Source of the DNA: Paenibacillaceae bacterium UBA6304
GTDB taxonomy: Bacteria > Bacillota > Bacilli > Paenibacillales > Paenibacillaceae
NCBI GenBank assembly: GCA_002439285.1
Contig: DJTQ01000398.1
Coordinates: 1 to 30,761 of the forward strand
Direction of reading: 5' to 3'
Length of the DNA: 30,761 bases
This document shows, piece after piece, positions 6,533 through 14,597 of this stretch. Position numbers and translations under genes: made by a program. The stretch's first letter is position 1; every line of letters begins with the position of its first letter. The notes beneath the pieces were generated by a model. That model was not told the origin of the DNA. It saw nothing but the letters and a program-made list of their open reading frames with translations, and searched no databases.

Positions 6533-7771
6533 ATGGGAAAAGCACTTGTCATCGGCGCCGGCGGCGTAGCATCTGTAGCTATTCATAAATGCGTTCAAAA
6601 CAGCGAAGTATTCGAAGAAATCTGCATCGCGAGCCGTACGAAATCCAAATGTGACGAACTCAAAGCAAAATTGGACGGCGGCAAAACCAAAATCACAACC
6701 GCTCAGGTCGACGCTAATAATGTCGATGAGCTGATCGCTCTGATTAACGAAGTGAAACCGGATATTGTCATGAACCTGGCCCTGCCCTATCAGGATTTGA
6801 CGATCATGGATGCTTGTCTGGCAACCAAGACGCACTACATGGATACAGCAAACTACGAGCCGGAAGATACGGCGAAATTCGAATACAAATGGCAATGGGA
6901 ATACCGCGAGCGCTTTGAAAAGGCCGGAATCACGGCACTGCTCGGCAGCGGCTTCGATCCGGGCGTAACCGGCGTATTCTCCGCTTATGCGCTGAAGCAC
7001 TATTTTGACGAAATCGAATATATCGACATTCTGGATTGCAACGGCGGCGATCACGGCTATCCTTTCGCAACCAACTTCAACCCGGAGATCAACATTCGCG
7101 AAGTATCCGCCAACGGACGTTACTGGGAGAATGGACAATGGATCGAGACGAAGCCGATGGAAATCAAGCGCGAATATAACTTTGCCGAAGTCGGCCAAAA
7201 AGATATGTACCTGCTCTACCATGAAGAACTGGAATCCCTTGCACAAAATATGCCTGGTTTGAAGCGCATCCGCTTCTTCATGACCTTCGGCCAAAGCTAC
7301 CTCATGCACTTGAAGGCGCTGGAGAACGTAGGCATGACTTCCATCGAGCCGATCGAATACGAAGGGAAGCAAATCATTCCGCTGCAATTCCTGAAAGCCG
7401 TTCTTCCGGACCCGGCATCCCTTGGACCTCGTACGGTGGGCAAGACCAACATCGGCTGCATCTTCAAAGGAAAAAAAGACGGCCAAGACAAAACTTACTA
7501 TGTCTACAACGTGTGCGACCACCAAGAGTGCTACAGAGAAGTGGGCTCCCAAGCCATCTCTTATACGACAGGCGTTCCTGCTATGATCGGCGCGGCGATG
7601 GTTATGACCGGCAAATGGAACAAACCGGGCGTATTCAACATCGAAGAGTTCGATCCGGATCCATTCATGGAAGAGCTGAACAAATGGGGACTTCCTTGGG
7701 TCGAAGACTTCAATCCGGTGATGGTCGATGCGTTGCCTGAAGAAGCTAGAAAGCCGGAGCTCGTTCGCTAA
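6533..7771 (+). CDS. Carboxynorspermidine/carboxyspermidine dehydrogenase (412 aa)
   Basis: A saccharopine-dehydrogenase-fold enzyme that reductively condenses aspartate semialdehyde with a diamine (putrescine or diaminopropane) using NADPH to give carboxyspermidine or carboxynorspermidine. The N-terminal Rossmann motif VIGAGGVASVAIHKC spans residues 6-20. The stretches MNLALPYQDLTIMDACLATK and HYMDTANYEPEDT, then LGSGFDPGVTGVFSAYALKH and LDCNGGDHGYPFATNFNPE, are typical of the family. The length is normal. The ATG has AGGGG 8 bases upstream. The stop at 7771 is one base before the start of the decarboxylase gene, so the two are translationally coupled. This is the alternative, S-adenosylmethionine-independent route to spermidine. 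A leader hairpin precedes it. The assignment is strong because of both the sequence and the partner gene. Confidence 0.95.
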   Translation: MGKALVIGAGGVASVAIHKCVQNSEVFEEICIASRTKSKCDELKAKLDGGKTKITTAQVDANNVDELIALINEVKPDIVMNLALPYQDLTIMDACLATKTHYMDTANYEPEDTAKFEYKWQWEYRERFEKAGITALLGSGFDPGVTGVFSAYALKHYFDEIEYIDILDCNGGDHGYPFATNFNPEINIREVSANGRYWENGQWIETKPMEIKREYNFAEVGQKDMYLLYHEELESLAQNMPGLKRIRFFMTFGQSYLMHLKALENVGMTSIEPIEYEGKQIIPLQFLKAVLPDPASLGPRTVGKTNIGCIFKGKKDGQDKTYYVYNVCDHQECYREVGSQAISYTTGVPAMIGAAMVMTGKWNKPGVFNIEEFDPDPFMEELNKWGLPWVEDFNPVMVDALPEEARKPELVR

Positions 7772-7772
7772 G

Positions 7773-8900
7773 ATGCGGTTCGAGGAATTACCTACACCCT
7801 GCTTTGTAGTCGATGAAGCGCTCATCGAGAAAAACCTGAATATCCTGAACGGAGTTATGCAGCGTACCGGAGCCAAGATTGTACTGGCGCAAAAAGCCTT
7901 CTCCATGACCGCCATGTATCCCCTCATCGGGCAATACTTGAGCGGCACGACCGCGAGCGGTCTGTTCGAAGCACGTCTGGGCCATGAGGAAATGGGCAAA
8001 GAAAACCATGTCTTTGCCCCTGCCTACCGGGAAGATGAGATTGATGAAATTATCGCCATTTGCGATCATATTATCTTCAATTCCTTCTCCCAGTTGGAGA
8101 AGTATAAGTCCAAAGCTCTGGCCGCCGGGAGAAAAGTGGGTCTGCGCATCAACCCCGAATGCTCCACGCAAGAGGGACATGAAATCTATGATCCCTGTTC
8201 GCCGGGGTCGAGATTCGGCGTGAAGCGAGATGATTTCCAGCCCGAGCTGCTGGAAGGCATCTCGGGGCTGCACTTCCATACCCTTTGCCAGCAAAACTCG
8301 GACGACTTGGAGACCACGCTGAATGCGGTGGAAGACAAGTTCGGCGAGTGGTTGCCGCAAATGGAATGGATCAACTTTGGCGGCGGACACCATATCACCA
8401 GAGAAGACTATGACATTCCGAGACTGGAAGCTTGCATTAAGCGAATGCAGGATAAATACGGCTTGGAAGTCTACCTTGAACCTGGCGAAGCGATCGCGCT
8501 CAATGCGGGTTATATGGTCACCTCCGTATTGGATATCCATAAGAACGGTATGGAAATTGCCATCGTGGACACGTCGGCTACCTGTCATATGCCGGACGTT
8601 CTGGAGATGCCGTATCGTCCGCCGCTATTCGGCTCGGGCGAAGCCAGCGAGAAGCCATATACCTATCGGCTTGGCGGCCCGACCTGCCTAACGGGCGATG
8701 TGATCGGAGACTACTCCTTCGATCAGCCCCTAAAGAACGGCGACCGGCTGGTGTTCGGTGACATGGCGATCTACTCCATGGTCAAAACCAACACCTTCAA
8801 CGGCATGCCGCTTCCGGCCATCGCCGTGCAGGAGAAGGACGGCAATTGCCGCGTCGTTCGCGAGTTTGGCTACGAAGACTTCAAAATAAGACTGGCGTAA
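7773..8900 (+). CDS. nspC: Carboxynorspermidine/carboxyspermidine decarboxylase (375 aa)
   Basis: A PLP-dependent decarboxylase of the alanine-racemase fold (fold III) that converts carboxy(nor)spermidine to (nor)spermidine, the second step of the pathway begun by the preceding gene. The family start MRFEELPTPCFVVDEALIEK is intact. The PLP lysine is K41 in LAQKAFSM. The phosphate-binding glycine run is in WINFGGGHHIT, followed by EPGEAIALNAGYMV. The catalytic-cysteine region is GPTCLTGDVIGDY, with DTSATCHMPDVLEMPYRPP upstream of it. The ATG at 7773 is one base after the upstream stop; there is only a weak GGAG 13 bases upstream, so translation probably depends on coupling. An earlier in-frame ATG inside the dehydrogenase gene is not supported by the family start. 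No normal terminator follows; a palindromic repeat lies 38 bases downstream. Confidence 0.95.
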   Translation: MRFEELPTPCFVVDEALIEKNLNILNGVMQRTGAKIVLAQKAFSMTAMYPLIGQYLSGTTASGLFEARLGHEEMGKENHVFAPAYREDEIDEIIAICDHIIFNSFSQLEKYKSKALAAGRKVGLRINPECSTQEGHEIYDPCSPGSRFGVKRDDFQPELLEGISGLHFHTLCQQNSDDLETTLNAVEDKFGEWLPQMEWINFGGGHHITREDYDIPRLEACIKRMQDKYGLEVYLEPGEAIALNAGYMVTSVLDIHKNGMEIAIVDTSATCHMPDVLEMPYRPPLFGSGEASEKPYTYRLGGPTCLTGDVIGDYSFDQPLKNGDRLVFGDMAIYSMVKTNTFNGMPLPAIAVQEKDGNCRVVREFGYEDFKIRLA

Positions 8901-8938
8901 TACCGAGCCATTCTATAGAAAAGTAAACTATTAAAATG

Positions 8939-9035
8939 GATGTGAGGGGCAAGCACGTAAAATGTTCCTACGATCGCTGTTGTTTCCGGCGACCATTCCA
9001 TTTCTTCGGAATCATTTTACTCCCTTGCCTGCATC
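8939..9035. repeat. Palindromic element copy C (97 bp)
   Basis: The left arm GATGTGAGGGGCAAGCACG, then TAAAATGTTCC and GATCGCTGTTG, pairs imperfectly with the right arm CTTCGGAATCATTTTACTCC followed by CTTGCCTGCATC. It is shorter than copies A and E because the inner arms are missing. It lies between the convergent nspC and SGNH genes, where the hairpin might also help end transcription. Confidence 0.85.
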
Positions 9036-9050
9036 ATATTTCTCTTTAGT

Positions 9051-10181
9051 TTAATTCGGATACAAAATGCCCCGGATGTATCCGGTCAGTTCTTTTGCCG
9101 CCTGTTCATGGGCCGCCGCACCAGGGTGGGCCCGAGAACCGGCGGTTTCTTCTTTCGTATTGGGAAGCTGAAACACCGATACCCGCCGATCTTCCGTTTC
9201 TCGTACATAAACATCTACGCCCCGATAGATCGCCGGCAGCATTGGAATCCCTGCCATTCCGTAAGCCCATACCAAATGTGCCTTCGGATTATTTTTTCTG
9301 AGTTTCATCAGAAAGCGGCGGACAGCCTCTTCAAATATTTTCAGGTCTTCCTCCCGATATGTCCCGTCTTCATTCAAGCGCTGCTTTCGGGTTTCTCCGG
9401 TTGTTGCGTCTACCCATTCCGGTGAATGAAAGGCCGATCCGTCATTTGTGCCGAGATTAATGACCACTACGTCAGGCTGCCAAGCTTCGAAATCATGGGC
9501 TTGATGCGTGCCTAAAGCTTCATTCCTGGGCCCGGACAGAAGACCGCAAACCTGTTCGTAATAATCCGGAAGATTCGCATGCGGGTTATTGTCCCAACTG
9601 GTGAGCACACCCCATCCGCTTTGGGAGAGGACTCGATATTCCGCATTCAAAGCGTTGGCCGTCATGAACGTATAGCTGTTCAAGGCGCTGAACCACATCG
9701 GAATCCAGTCTTCCTCCGTAGTTGCTCCCACGGCTCCTTCCCCCGAGGTGATACTGTCCCCTATAAACTCCAGCTTGAGGGGCTTATCCTCAACGGGCAG
9801 AAAGTCTCCGTCAAATCGGACGCCGTGAATCTGCAAGCAGCAACGGGGATCTCCGCTCATCGCTTGAACTTCTTTTACGACCCGGACATTCTTTACGACA
9901 TCCGGATTCATGCCCCGGAATAAGCAAATCCAGTACTTTCCCGCTGTAAGCATTTGTCTGCTTACGGCTACGCCGTTGATCACGATGCCGATCCAGGGCT
10001 CATAAACCTCATAATCGACTTCAACTTCTATCCACAGCTCGGACCCTCTGGCGTTAAACTCTAGGGCGCTTCCTGTCCAAAACAAGGTTAGTGGAGAAAG
10101 ACACCCTGTCGTTCTGCCATGGACTTTCATATTTTCGACTTCGTTTAATGCTTGTCGCTTAAGATGGTTATGTATTTGCAT
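9051..10181 (-). CDS. SGNH/GDSL esterase, CE2-like two-domain type (376 aa)
   Basis: Probably a carbohydrate acetyl esterase. Residues 20-130 form a beta-rich N-terminal domain (FWTGSALEFNARGSELWIEV, VINGVAVSRQML, GKYWICLFRGMN) like the jelly-roll domain of CE2 enzymes. Residues 136-376 are an SGNH hydrolase: block I FIGDSITSGEG with nucleophile Ser143, block III VINLGTNDG, and block V SRAHPGAAAHEQAA with the catalytic His. The aspartate usual two residues before that His is absent, as in Ser-His dyad CE2 enzymes. There is no signal peptide, so it should act in the cytoplasm on imported acetylated sugars. The ATG at 10181 has GAGGAGG 12 bases upstream, a longish spacing. It stands alone, with a repeat downstream and no sugar transporter beside it. 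Confidence 0.85.
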   Translation of the reverse strand: MQIHNHLKRQALNEVENMKVHGRTTGCLSPLTLFWTGSALEFNARGSELWIEVEVDYEVYEPWIGIVINGVAVSRQMLTAGKYWICLFRGMNPDVVKNVRVVKEVQAMSGDPRCCLQIHGVRFDGDFLPVEDKPLKLEFIGDSITSGEGAVGATTEEDWIPMWFSALNSYTFMTANALNAEYRVLSQSGWGVLTSWDNNPHANLPDYYEQVCGLLSGPRNEALGTHQAHDFEAWQPDVVVINLGTNDGSAFHSPEWVDATTGETRKQRLNEDGTYREEDLKIFEEAVRRFLMKLRKNNPKAHLVWAYGMAGIPMLPAIYRGVDVYVRETEDRRVSVFQLPNTKEETAGSRAHPGAAAHEQAAKELTGYIRGILYPN

Positions 10182-10277
10182 GCTTGCACTTGGCCTCCTC
10201 TGCCGCTAGTTCGCTAAGTTACCTATATTTTAATGCATTTGCGACAAAAGGAGTTGTTGTGATGTGAAAATTTACAT

Positions 10278-10315
10278 AAAAAAAGCCCCCGCCCATAAAC
10301 CAAATAGCGGAGGCT
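10278..10315 (-). terminator. Intrinsic terminator of the hydroxyacyl-CoA dehydrogenase gene
   Basis: On the minus strand AGCCTCCGC pairs with GCGGGGGCT around a 14-base loop and is followed by a run of T. It starts 7 bases after the stop codon. Confidence 0.88.
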
Positions 10316-10321
10316 TGAGAA

Positions 10322-11221
10322 TTAGGCTTTTAAAAAATCCGGCTTCAGGAAACTAGGATCCGGATATTTATAGAACCCTTCTCCTGTTGCTCTTCCGAGT
10401 TTTCCTTTATCGATGTACTCCGATTTCAGCTTGTCTGCAATCTTCTTGAACACCGGATCTCCGGTGGCTTCGGCCTTAGCCAATCCAATATTGTAGGCGG
10501 TGTTAATTCCAACCACGTCCAGGATTGCAAACGGCCCCTGCGGAGCCCCTGTCGCTACCATCCAGGTTTTATCGATCGTTTCCACATCGGCGATTTCCCG
10601 GACCAAGAGTTGCTGGGCCGCATCCAGCAAAGGAACCAGTAAGGAATTCAAAATATAGCCCGGCTGCTCTTTTTGCAGCGGCAAAGCTACCATACCGATT
10701 GCCTTGGCAAAAGCGATCACATCCTGGAACACCGCCATATCGGTGCCCGGATGTTTCATGATTTCAGCCGTGTTGTTCTTCCAAATTTCGTTGGCAAAGT
10801 GCAGTGCCAGAAACTTCTCCGGCCGGCCGGTCGCTTCCGCAAATTGGCTCGGCAATAGCGTAGAAGAATTCGTAGCAAAGATTGTTTTTTCCGGGGCTAC
10901 TTTCCCCAGGTTCGTATAAAAATCGGTCTTGATCTGAACCACTTCAGGAATCGCTTCAATGACGAGGTCCGCTTCGGCAACCGCTTTGGACAAATCGCTA
11001 CTAAAGGAAATACGACGATAAGCCTCGTCCACTTCTTGTCCGTTTGCACCCAGGTCCTGTTGATAATGAGGCTTCAAGTCCGAAATTCTTTCTTTTGCGC
11101 GCTCCAAGGCTTGGTCATTGACATCGTATACCGAAACATGGAAGCCTTTAAAGGCGGTTTGATAAGCGATTTGACTTCCTAGTACGCCGCTCCCGGCGAT
11201 CGTAATATTCTTATAATTCAT
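10322..11221 (-). CDS. 3-hydroxyacyl-CoA dehydrogenase, short type (299 aa)
   Basis: A cytoplasmic NAD(P)-dependent oxidoreductase that interconverts 3-hydroxyacyl-CoA and 3-oxoacyl-CoA. Residues 5-20 carry the Rossmann fingerprint ITIAGSGVLGSQIA, with YDVN at the end of the second strand. Residues 85-125 hold DLVIEAIPE and FATNSSTLLPSQ, family blocks before the catalytic His in ALHFANEIWKNNTAEIM. The C-terminal half (PGYILNSLLVPLLDAAQQLL, GAPQGPFAILDVVGI, GRATGEGFYKY) is the 3HCDH helical domain. The length matches stand-alone Hbd-type enzymes. The ATG has AGGAGA 7-8 bases upstream. No thiolase or hydratase genes are near, so the pathway is open (fatty-acid oxidation or butanoate metabolism). 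The Asn-rich ENIW-type loop suggests a subfamily distinct from classical HbdA, where HFFNP is usual. Confidence 0.9.
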   Translation of the reverse strand: MNYKNITIAGSGVLGSQIAYQTAFKGFHVSVYDVNDQALERAKERISDLKPHYQQDLGANGQEVDEAYRRISFSSDLSKAVAEADLVIEAIPEVVQIKTDFYTNLGKVAPEKTIFATNSSTLLPSQFAEATGRPEKFLALHFANEIWKNNTAEIMKHPGTDMAVFQDVIAFAKAIGMVALPLQKEQPGYILNSLLVPLLDAAQQLLVREIADVETIDKTWMVATGAPQGPFAILDVVGINTAYNIGLAKAEATGDPVFKKIADKLKSEYIDKGKLGRATGEGFYKYPDPSFLKPDFLKA

Positions 11222-11335
11222 GACTGACTCTCCTGTTCGCTATGCTAAAATGGCGTAATTTTTCCATAGTCTCTGCGTTAGTGGCACTGAATATTCCCCG
11301 CATCATATTTATAAACGCCGTGGTCTTTCCATCTA

Positions 11336-11363
11336 TTGACAAACCTGATAAATAAATTATATT
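11336..11363 (+). promoter_or_regulatory. Promoter of the small membrane protein gene
   Basis: TTGACA (11336-11341), a 16-base spacer, then TATATT (11358-11363). The start codon is about 25 bases after the expected transcription start. Confidence 0.75.
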
Positions 11364-11394
11364 TAGATCATTCCATCGGGTCAGGAGGATGACT

Positions 11395-11616
11395 GTGAAG
11401 AAACCTGTGTTAAACCTTATCGCCGGAATCTTATTCATTATCGTAGCGTTTCTCTCCGGAGCCTTTGCTCTTGGCAATCTAGTTATGAAATCGTTATTTA
11501 ACGCCTACACGGATATGTTATTTGAAGCGATTCTTATCTTCGCTGTTTCTATCGCGGCTTCCGCTTATTTCTTAATGCGATATAGTAAAATAGCCCGCAA
11601 TGCGGGCTACAAATAA
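11395..11616 (+). CDS. Small two-helix membrane protein (73 aa)
   Basis: I do not recognise a family. Two hydrophobic segments (about residues 7-29, NLIAGILFIIVAFLSGAFAL, and 42-60, MLFEAILIFAVSIAASAYFL) are joined by a short loop, with positively charged ends (VKK, RYSKIARNAGYK). The GTG at 11395 is preferred because AGGAGG is 6 bases upstream; an ATG two codons earlier overlaps the ribosome site and is too close to be used. It has its own near-consensus promoter. A hairpin overlaps the last codons, and a palindromic element follows. It is divergent from the hydroxyacyl-CoA dehydrogenase gene. It is probably an integral cytoplasmic-membrane protein of unknown role. Confidence 0.75.
   Translation: MKKPVLNLIAGILFIIVAFLSGAFALGNLVMKSLFNAYTDMLFEAILIFAVSIAASAYFLMRYSKIARNAGYK
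11587..11609 (-). terminator. Hairpin over the end of the small membrane gene, likely terminator for the SseB-like operon
   Basis: A perfect 9-bp stem TAGCCCGCA/TGCGGGCTA with a one-base centre, followed on the minus strand by TTTT. No T-run follows on the plus strand, so it suits minus-strand transcripts of the ansA-aspA-sseB group better. Confidence 0.55.
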
Positions 11617-11633
11617 GATGAAATATTGAAATG

Positions 11634-11687
11634 GATGAGGGGCAAGTACGTATTTCTTCGGAATCATTTTACTCCCTTGCCTGCATC
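11634..11687. repeat. Palindromic element copy D, internally deleted (54 bp)
   Basis: The left end GATGAGGGGCAAGTACGTA joins directly to the right end TTCTTCGGAATCATTTTACT, followed by CCCTTGCCTGCATC; the middle of the element is missing. The outer flanking bases AAGATGAAATATTGAAATG match the outer flank of copy E. It lies between convergent genes. Confidence 0.85.
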
Positions 11688-11712
11688 CTATTTATCAGAT
11701 TATCTTACACCT

Positions 11713-13140
11713 CTACAGCAGGCCAAATCGTTTCTTCTTATAGAAAGGCGTGAGGTCCTTCACCTCATCATTGGCCCAACCGTCCAGTTCGACCAAATTG
11801 AGAGCGATGCCTTCCAGATGCGGGGAAGCCGCGGCGGCAATTCCGCTGAATATCTCTTCTTGATTCCCTTCAAAGTCCACAATGAGTAGATAACTTTGTT
11901 CGTTATCTTTTACCATTGCTCTCAAGTAAGCCTTTTTGATGTCCTTTTGGGTTTTCATGTAGGTTTTCAGGGCGTCAATCAATGGGGTTGGATACACTTT
12001 AGGTTCCCCAACCCAAACCTCGGTATCCTCCGACACGGTCATCTTCTGGATCGTTTGGTTTGGAGCATCGTTAGGAGCTACGCCACCAGCATCACCTTCG
12101 GTCTCGTGCTGGGCCTCGCTTTGATCATCGTTTCGGGCCTCGTGCTGGGCCTCGCTCTGGGCTGCGCTTCGTTCCCGCTTGTATTCTTCGATTCGCTGTT
12201 TATTCTTGTCATCGATCTGAAGCGGAATGCCGCGATAATTGACCACGATGCCGTCCATATTGTCGGACAAGGCTACGATATCGTCGTAAGTCACGACGTT
12301 GCTGCTCCATACCGTCTTATCGTAAGCTTTTTCGAATTCGGGCCAGTCCGTAAATACCGGCAGCCAGGATGAATCGCCCTCTCCGCCCAGGACCGCAAAC
12401 TGAATAGTCGTCCCTTCCTTCAACGTGGTCATGCCTTGCTCGTTAGGGACCGAAGGAGATTGTTCCTTCAACTGCATGGGCAGCAAATACTTCGCCTGAA
12501 TCACCTCATCGAGCATCCGACCTTCCATGACCTGAAGAACCCGCTGCTTCCCCTCAAATTGCAGCCCGGAACTCATCATTTGAAAAAAGGCGATCAACGC
12601 CTGCTGCAACCCCGGATTCGTGACGGGAATGTTGATCTCAGGCGTCCCGCTGAAGTCCGGCGGCGGCAAAAGCTCATCCCTGTCCAACTCGATCATATAT
12701 TGTCCATTATCCATAATGATTCTGCGAAGTCCCCAGATATGCAGCTCGCCAAGCGTCTTGAGGATCTCTTCTCTTTCGATCTTCTTCATTTCGAGCATGA
12801 GGAGTTGCTGTCTGAAATAATCCTCCGCGTTAGCGGCATACTCCTCCTTCGAAAACATCCAAACCCGGCTCTCGGCATCGATATAGGGATAGCCCGTTCT
12901 CTTTTCGTAAGCGATATATAACGATTCGGCGTCCTTGATCTTGTCTTTCAGTACCTCGAGAAACACCTTGATTCTTTCATCCAGATGATCACCCGGAAAA
13001 GCGCCCTTCTCTTTAAAATACTTGGCGGAATGAATTAGAAAGATCAGCTCTTGAATTTCTAACTCGCCACACTCCTCCATTAATATATAAGGACTTAACA
13101 GAAACTTTTTTCCAATCTCGTCTTTTCTTGCTTCGTTCAT
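11713..13140 (-). CDS. SseB-family protein with extra N-terminal domain (475 aa)
   Basis: Residues 180-330 match the SseB N-terminal domain (LQQALIAFFQ, KYLLPMQLKEQ, TIQFAVLGGEGDSSWLPVFT, TDWPEFEKAYD, VTYDDIVALSDNMDGIVVN). Residues 370-470 match the SseB C-terminal domain (VGEPKVYPTPLIDALKTYMK, AYLRAMVKDNEQSYLLIVDF, PFYKKKRFGLL). SseB was named for enhanced serine sensitivity; the molecular role is unknown. A charged low-complexity linker (SEAQHEARNDDQSEAQHE, about 335-360) joins them. Residues 1-165 form an additional alpha-rich region I cannot name (EELEIQ-type helices, KTLGELHIWGLRRIIMDNGQ). Typical SseB proteins are about 250 residues, so this one is nearly twice as long. The ATG has AAGGGG upstream. 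It lies 35 bases after aspA with no terminator between, so it may be the third gene of the asparagine/aspartate operon. Confidence 0.8.
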   Translation of the reverse strand: MNEARKDEIGKKFLLSPYILMEECGELEIQELIFLIHSAKYFKEKGAFPGDHLDERIKVFLEVLKDKIKDAESLYIAYEKRTGYPYIDAESRVWMFSKEEYAANAEDYFRQQLLMLEMKKIEREEILKTLGELHIWGLRRIIMDNGQYMIELDRDELLPPPDFSGTPEINIPVTNPGLQQALIAFFQMMSSGLQFEGKQRVLQVMEGRMLDEVIQAKYLLPMQLKEQSPSVPNEQGMTTLKEGTTIQFAVLGGEGDSSWLPVFTDWPEFEKAYDKTVWSSNVVTYDDIVALSDNMDGIVVNYRGIPLQIDDKNKQRIEEYKRERSAAQSEAQHEARNDDQSEAQHETEGDAGGVAPNDAPNQTIQKMTVSEDTEVWVGEPKVYPTPLIDALKTYMKTQKDIKKAYLRAMVKDNEQSYLLIVDFEGNQEEIFSGIAAAASPHLEGIALNLVELDGWANDEVKDLTPFYKKKRFGLL

Positions 13141-13175
13141 CGATAAGGCCCCTTCCCATAGTCCACCAACTTTAG

Positions 13176-14594
13176 TTACTTTCTCTCCTGCAGCTCCGAG
13201 CCCGCGACTCCCGGATGGGTCATTTCATAGGGGTCCAGGATCAGACTCAACTGCTCTTCGGTCAGCACGTTATATTTCAGACAGAGTTCCCGGATCGAAG
13301 CCCCGCTGGTGATGGCTTCCTTTGCAATTTGGGCTGCTACCTCGTACCCGATATGTGGGTTTACCGCAGTGATGATGCCAACGCTTTTTTCTACGTACTC
13401 TTTCAACTTCGCTTCGTTCGCCTGGATTCCGTTCAAGCAATAGCTGGTAAACACGCGGAACGCATGATCCATCATGTTGATCGATTGCAGCAAATTAAAC
13501 ACCAGCACCGGTTCCATGACATTCAACTCGAGCTGTCCCGCTTCCGAGGCCAGGCAAATCGTATGGTCGTTGCCGATAACCTGGAAGGCGACCTGATTGA
13601 TGAGCTCGGGCATCACCGGATTGACCTTGCCGGGCATGATCGACGACCCCGGCTGACGGGCCGGCAGTGTGATTTCGCCTAATCCGGCTCTCGGACCGGA
13701 AGCCATTAAACGCAGATCATTCGCAATCTTCGACATGTTGACCATGCAAATCTTCAACGCCCCGGATACTTCGGTGTAAGCATCCGTGTTCTGGGTGGCA
13801 TCGACCAGATGCTCCGCCCCCATCAGCGGCAAGCCGCTGATCTCTTTGAGATGCCGCAGCACGGATTCGATGTATTTCGGCTCGGCATTGAGTCCGGTTC
13901 CGACGGCGGTGGCTCCCATATTCAGTTCGTACAGTTGCCCTCGCGATTGCTGGATTCGCCGGATATCCCGCTCGATAACCCGGCTGTAGGCCTCGAATTC
14001 CTGGCCAAGCCGAATCGGCACGGCGTCTTGCAGATGGGTGCGCCCCATCTTGATCACCGCGCAGAATTCCTGGGCCTTTTGCTGAAATCCGAAATGCATC
14101 CGTTCCATGGACGTCAAGAGTTTATCGAGCAGCTTCAATACGGCGATATGAATCGCCGTCGGAAAAGCATCGTTCGTGGATTGGGACATATTCACGTGGG
14201 AATTGGGACTGCAGAGCGTATACTCCCCTTTTTCTCCTCCCAGCAATTCAATGGCACGGTTAGCGATGACTTCATTCACATTCATGTTGATCGAAGTCCC
14301 GGCTCCGCCTTGAATCGGGTCTACGATAATCTGGTCATGCCACTGGCCCGCCATCAACTCCTCCGCGGCTTGAACGATCACCGCCCCGAGAGCGGCGTCC
14401 AACCGCTGCACTTCAATATTCGCCAGCGCCGCCGACTTCTTGACGATCGCCATCGCCCGGATCAATTCCTCATGGATGCGGTATCCCGTGATCGGGAAGT
14501 TCTCTACCGCGCGGAGAGTTTGCACTCCGTAATAGGCGCCCGCGGGGACTTCTTTGGAACCCAAGAAATCATGCTCGATTCTCATCTCATTCAT
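13176..14594 (-). CDS. aspA: Aspartate ammonia-lyase (472 aa)
   Basis: A cytoplasmic tetrameric enzyme that converts L-aspartate to fumarate and ammonia. The N-terminal MRIEHDFLGSKEVPAGAYYG is characteristic of AspA. Family blocks are QGGAGTSINMNVNEVIANRA (95-114), SQSTNDAFPTA (137-147), KMGRTHLQDAVPI and the superfamily signature GSSIMPGKVNP at 316-326, the mobile loop with the catalytic serine. The length is normal. The start at 14594 is used because AGAGGA, inside the last codons of ansA, is 7 bases upstream; only 3 bases separate the two genes. With the upstream asparaginase it turns asparagine into fumarate. AspA rather than fumarase C is chosen from the N-terminus and the ansA linkage. 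Confidence 0.96.
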   Translation of the reverse strand: MNEMRIEHDFLGSKEVPAGAYYGVQTLRAVENFPITGYRIHEELIRAMAIVKKSAALANIEVQRLDAALGAVIVQAAEELMAGQWHDQIIVDPIQGGAGTSINMNVNEVIANRAIELLGGEKGEYTLCSPNSHVNMSQSTNDAFPTAIHIAVLKLLDKLLTSMERMHFGFQQKAQEFCAVIKMGRTHLQDAVPIRLGQEFEAYSRVIERDIRRIQQSRGQLYELNMGATAVGTGLNAEPKYIESVLRHLKEISGLPLMGAEHLVDATQNTDAYTEVSGALKICMVNMSKIANDLRLMASGPRAGLGEITLPARQPGSSIMPGKVNPVMPELINQVAFQVIGNDHTICLASEAGQLELNVMEPVLVFNLLQSINMMDHAFRVFTSYCLNGIQANEAKLKEYVEKSVGIITAVNPHIGYEVAAQIAKEAITSGASIRELCLKYNVLTEEQLSLILDPYEMTHPGVAGSELQERK

Positions 14595-14597
14595 AGA

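Noticed and set aside
6518..7999. Long open frame (493 codons) on the minus strand
   Set aside because: It is antisense to the carboxynorspermidine dehydrogenase gene, whose protein family is certain. The antisense product is low in protein-like pattern and has no ribosome site.
7788..8588. Open frame of 266 codons on the minus strand
   Set aside because: Antisense to nspC, no start signal and no recognisable motif.
12097..12175. Tandem repeat-like DNA (GCCTCGTGCTGGGCCTCGCT type units)
   Set aside because: It encodes the low-complexity SEAQHE linker of the SseB-like protein and is not a separate repeat or CRISPR.
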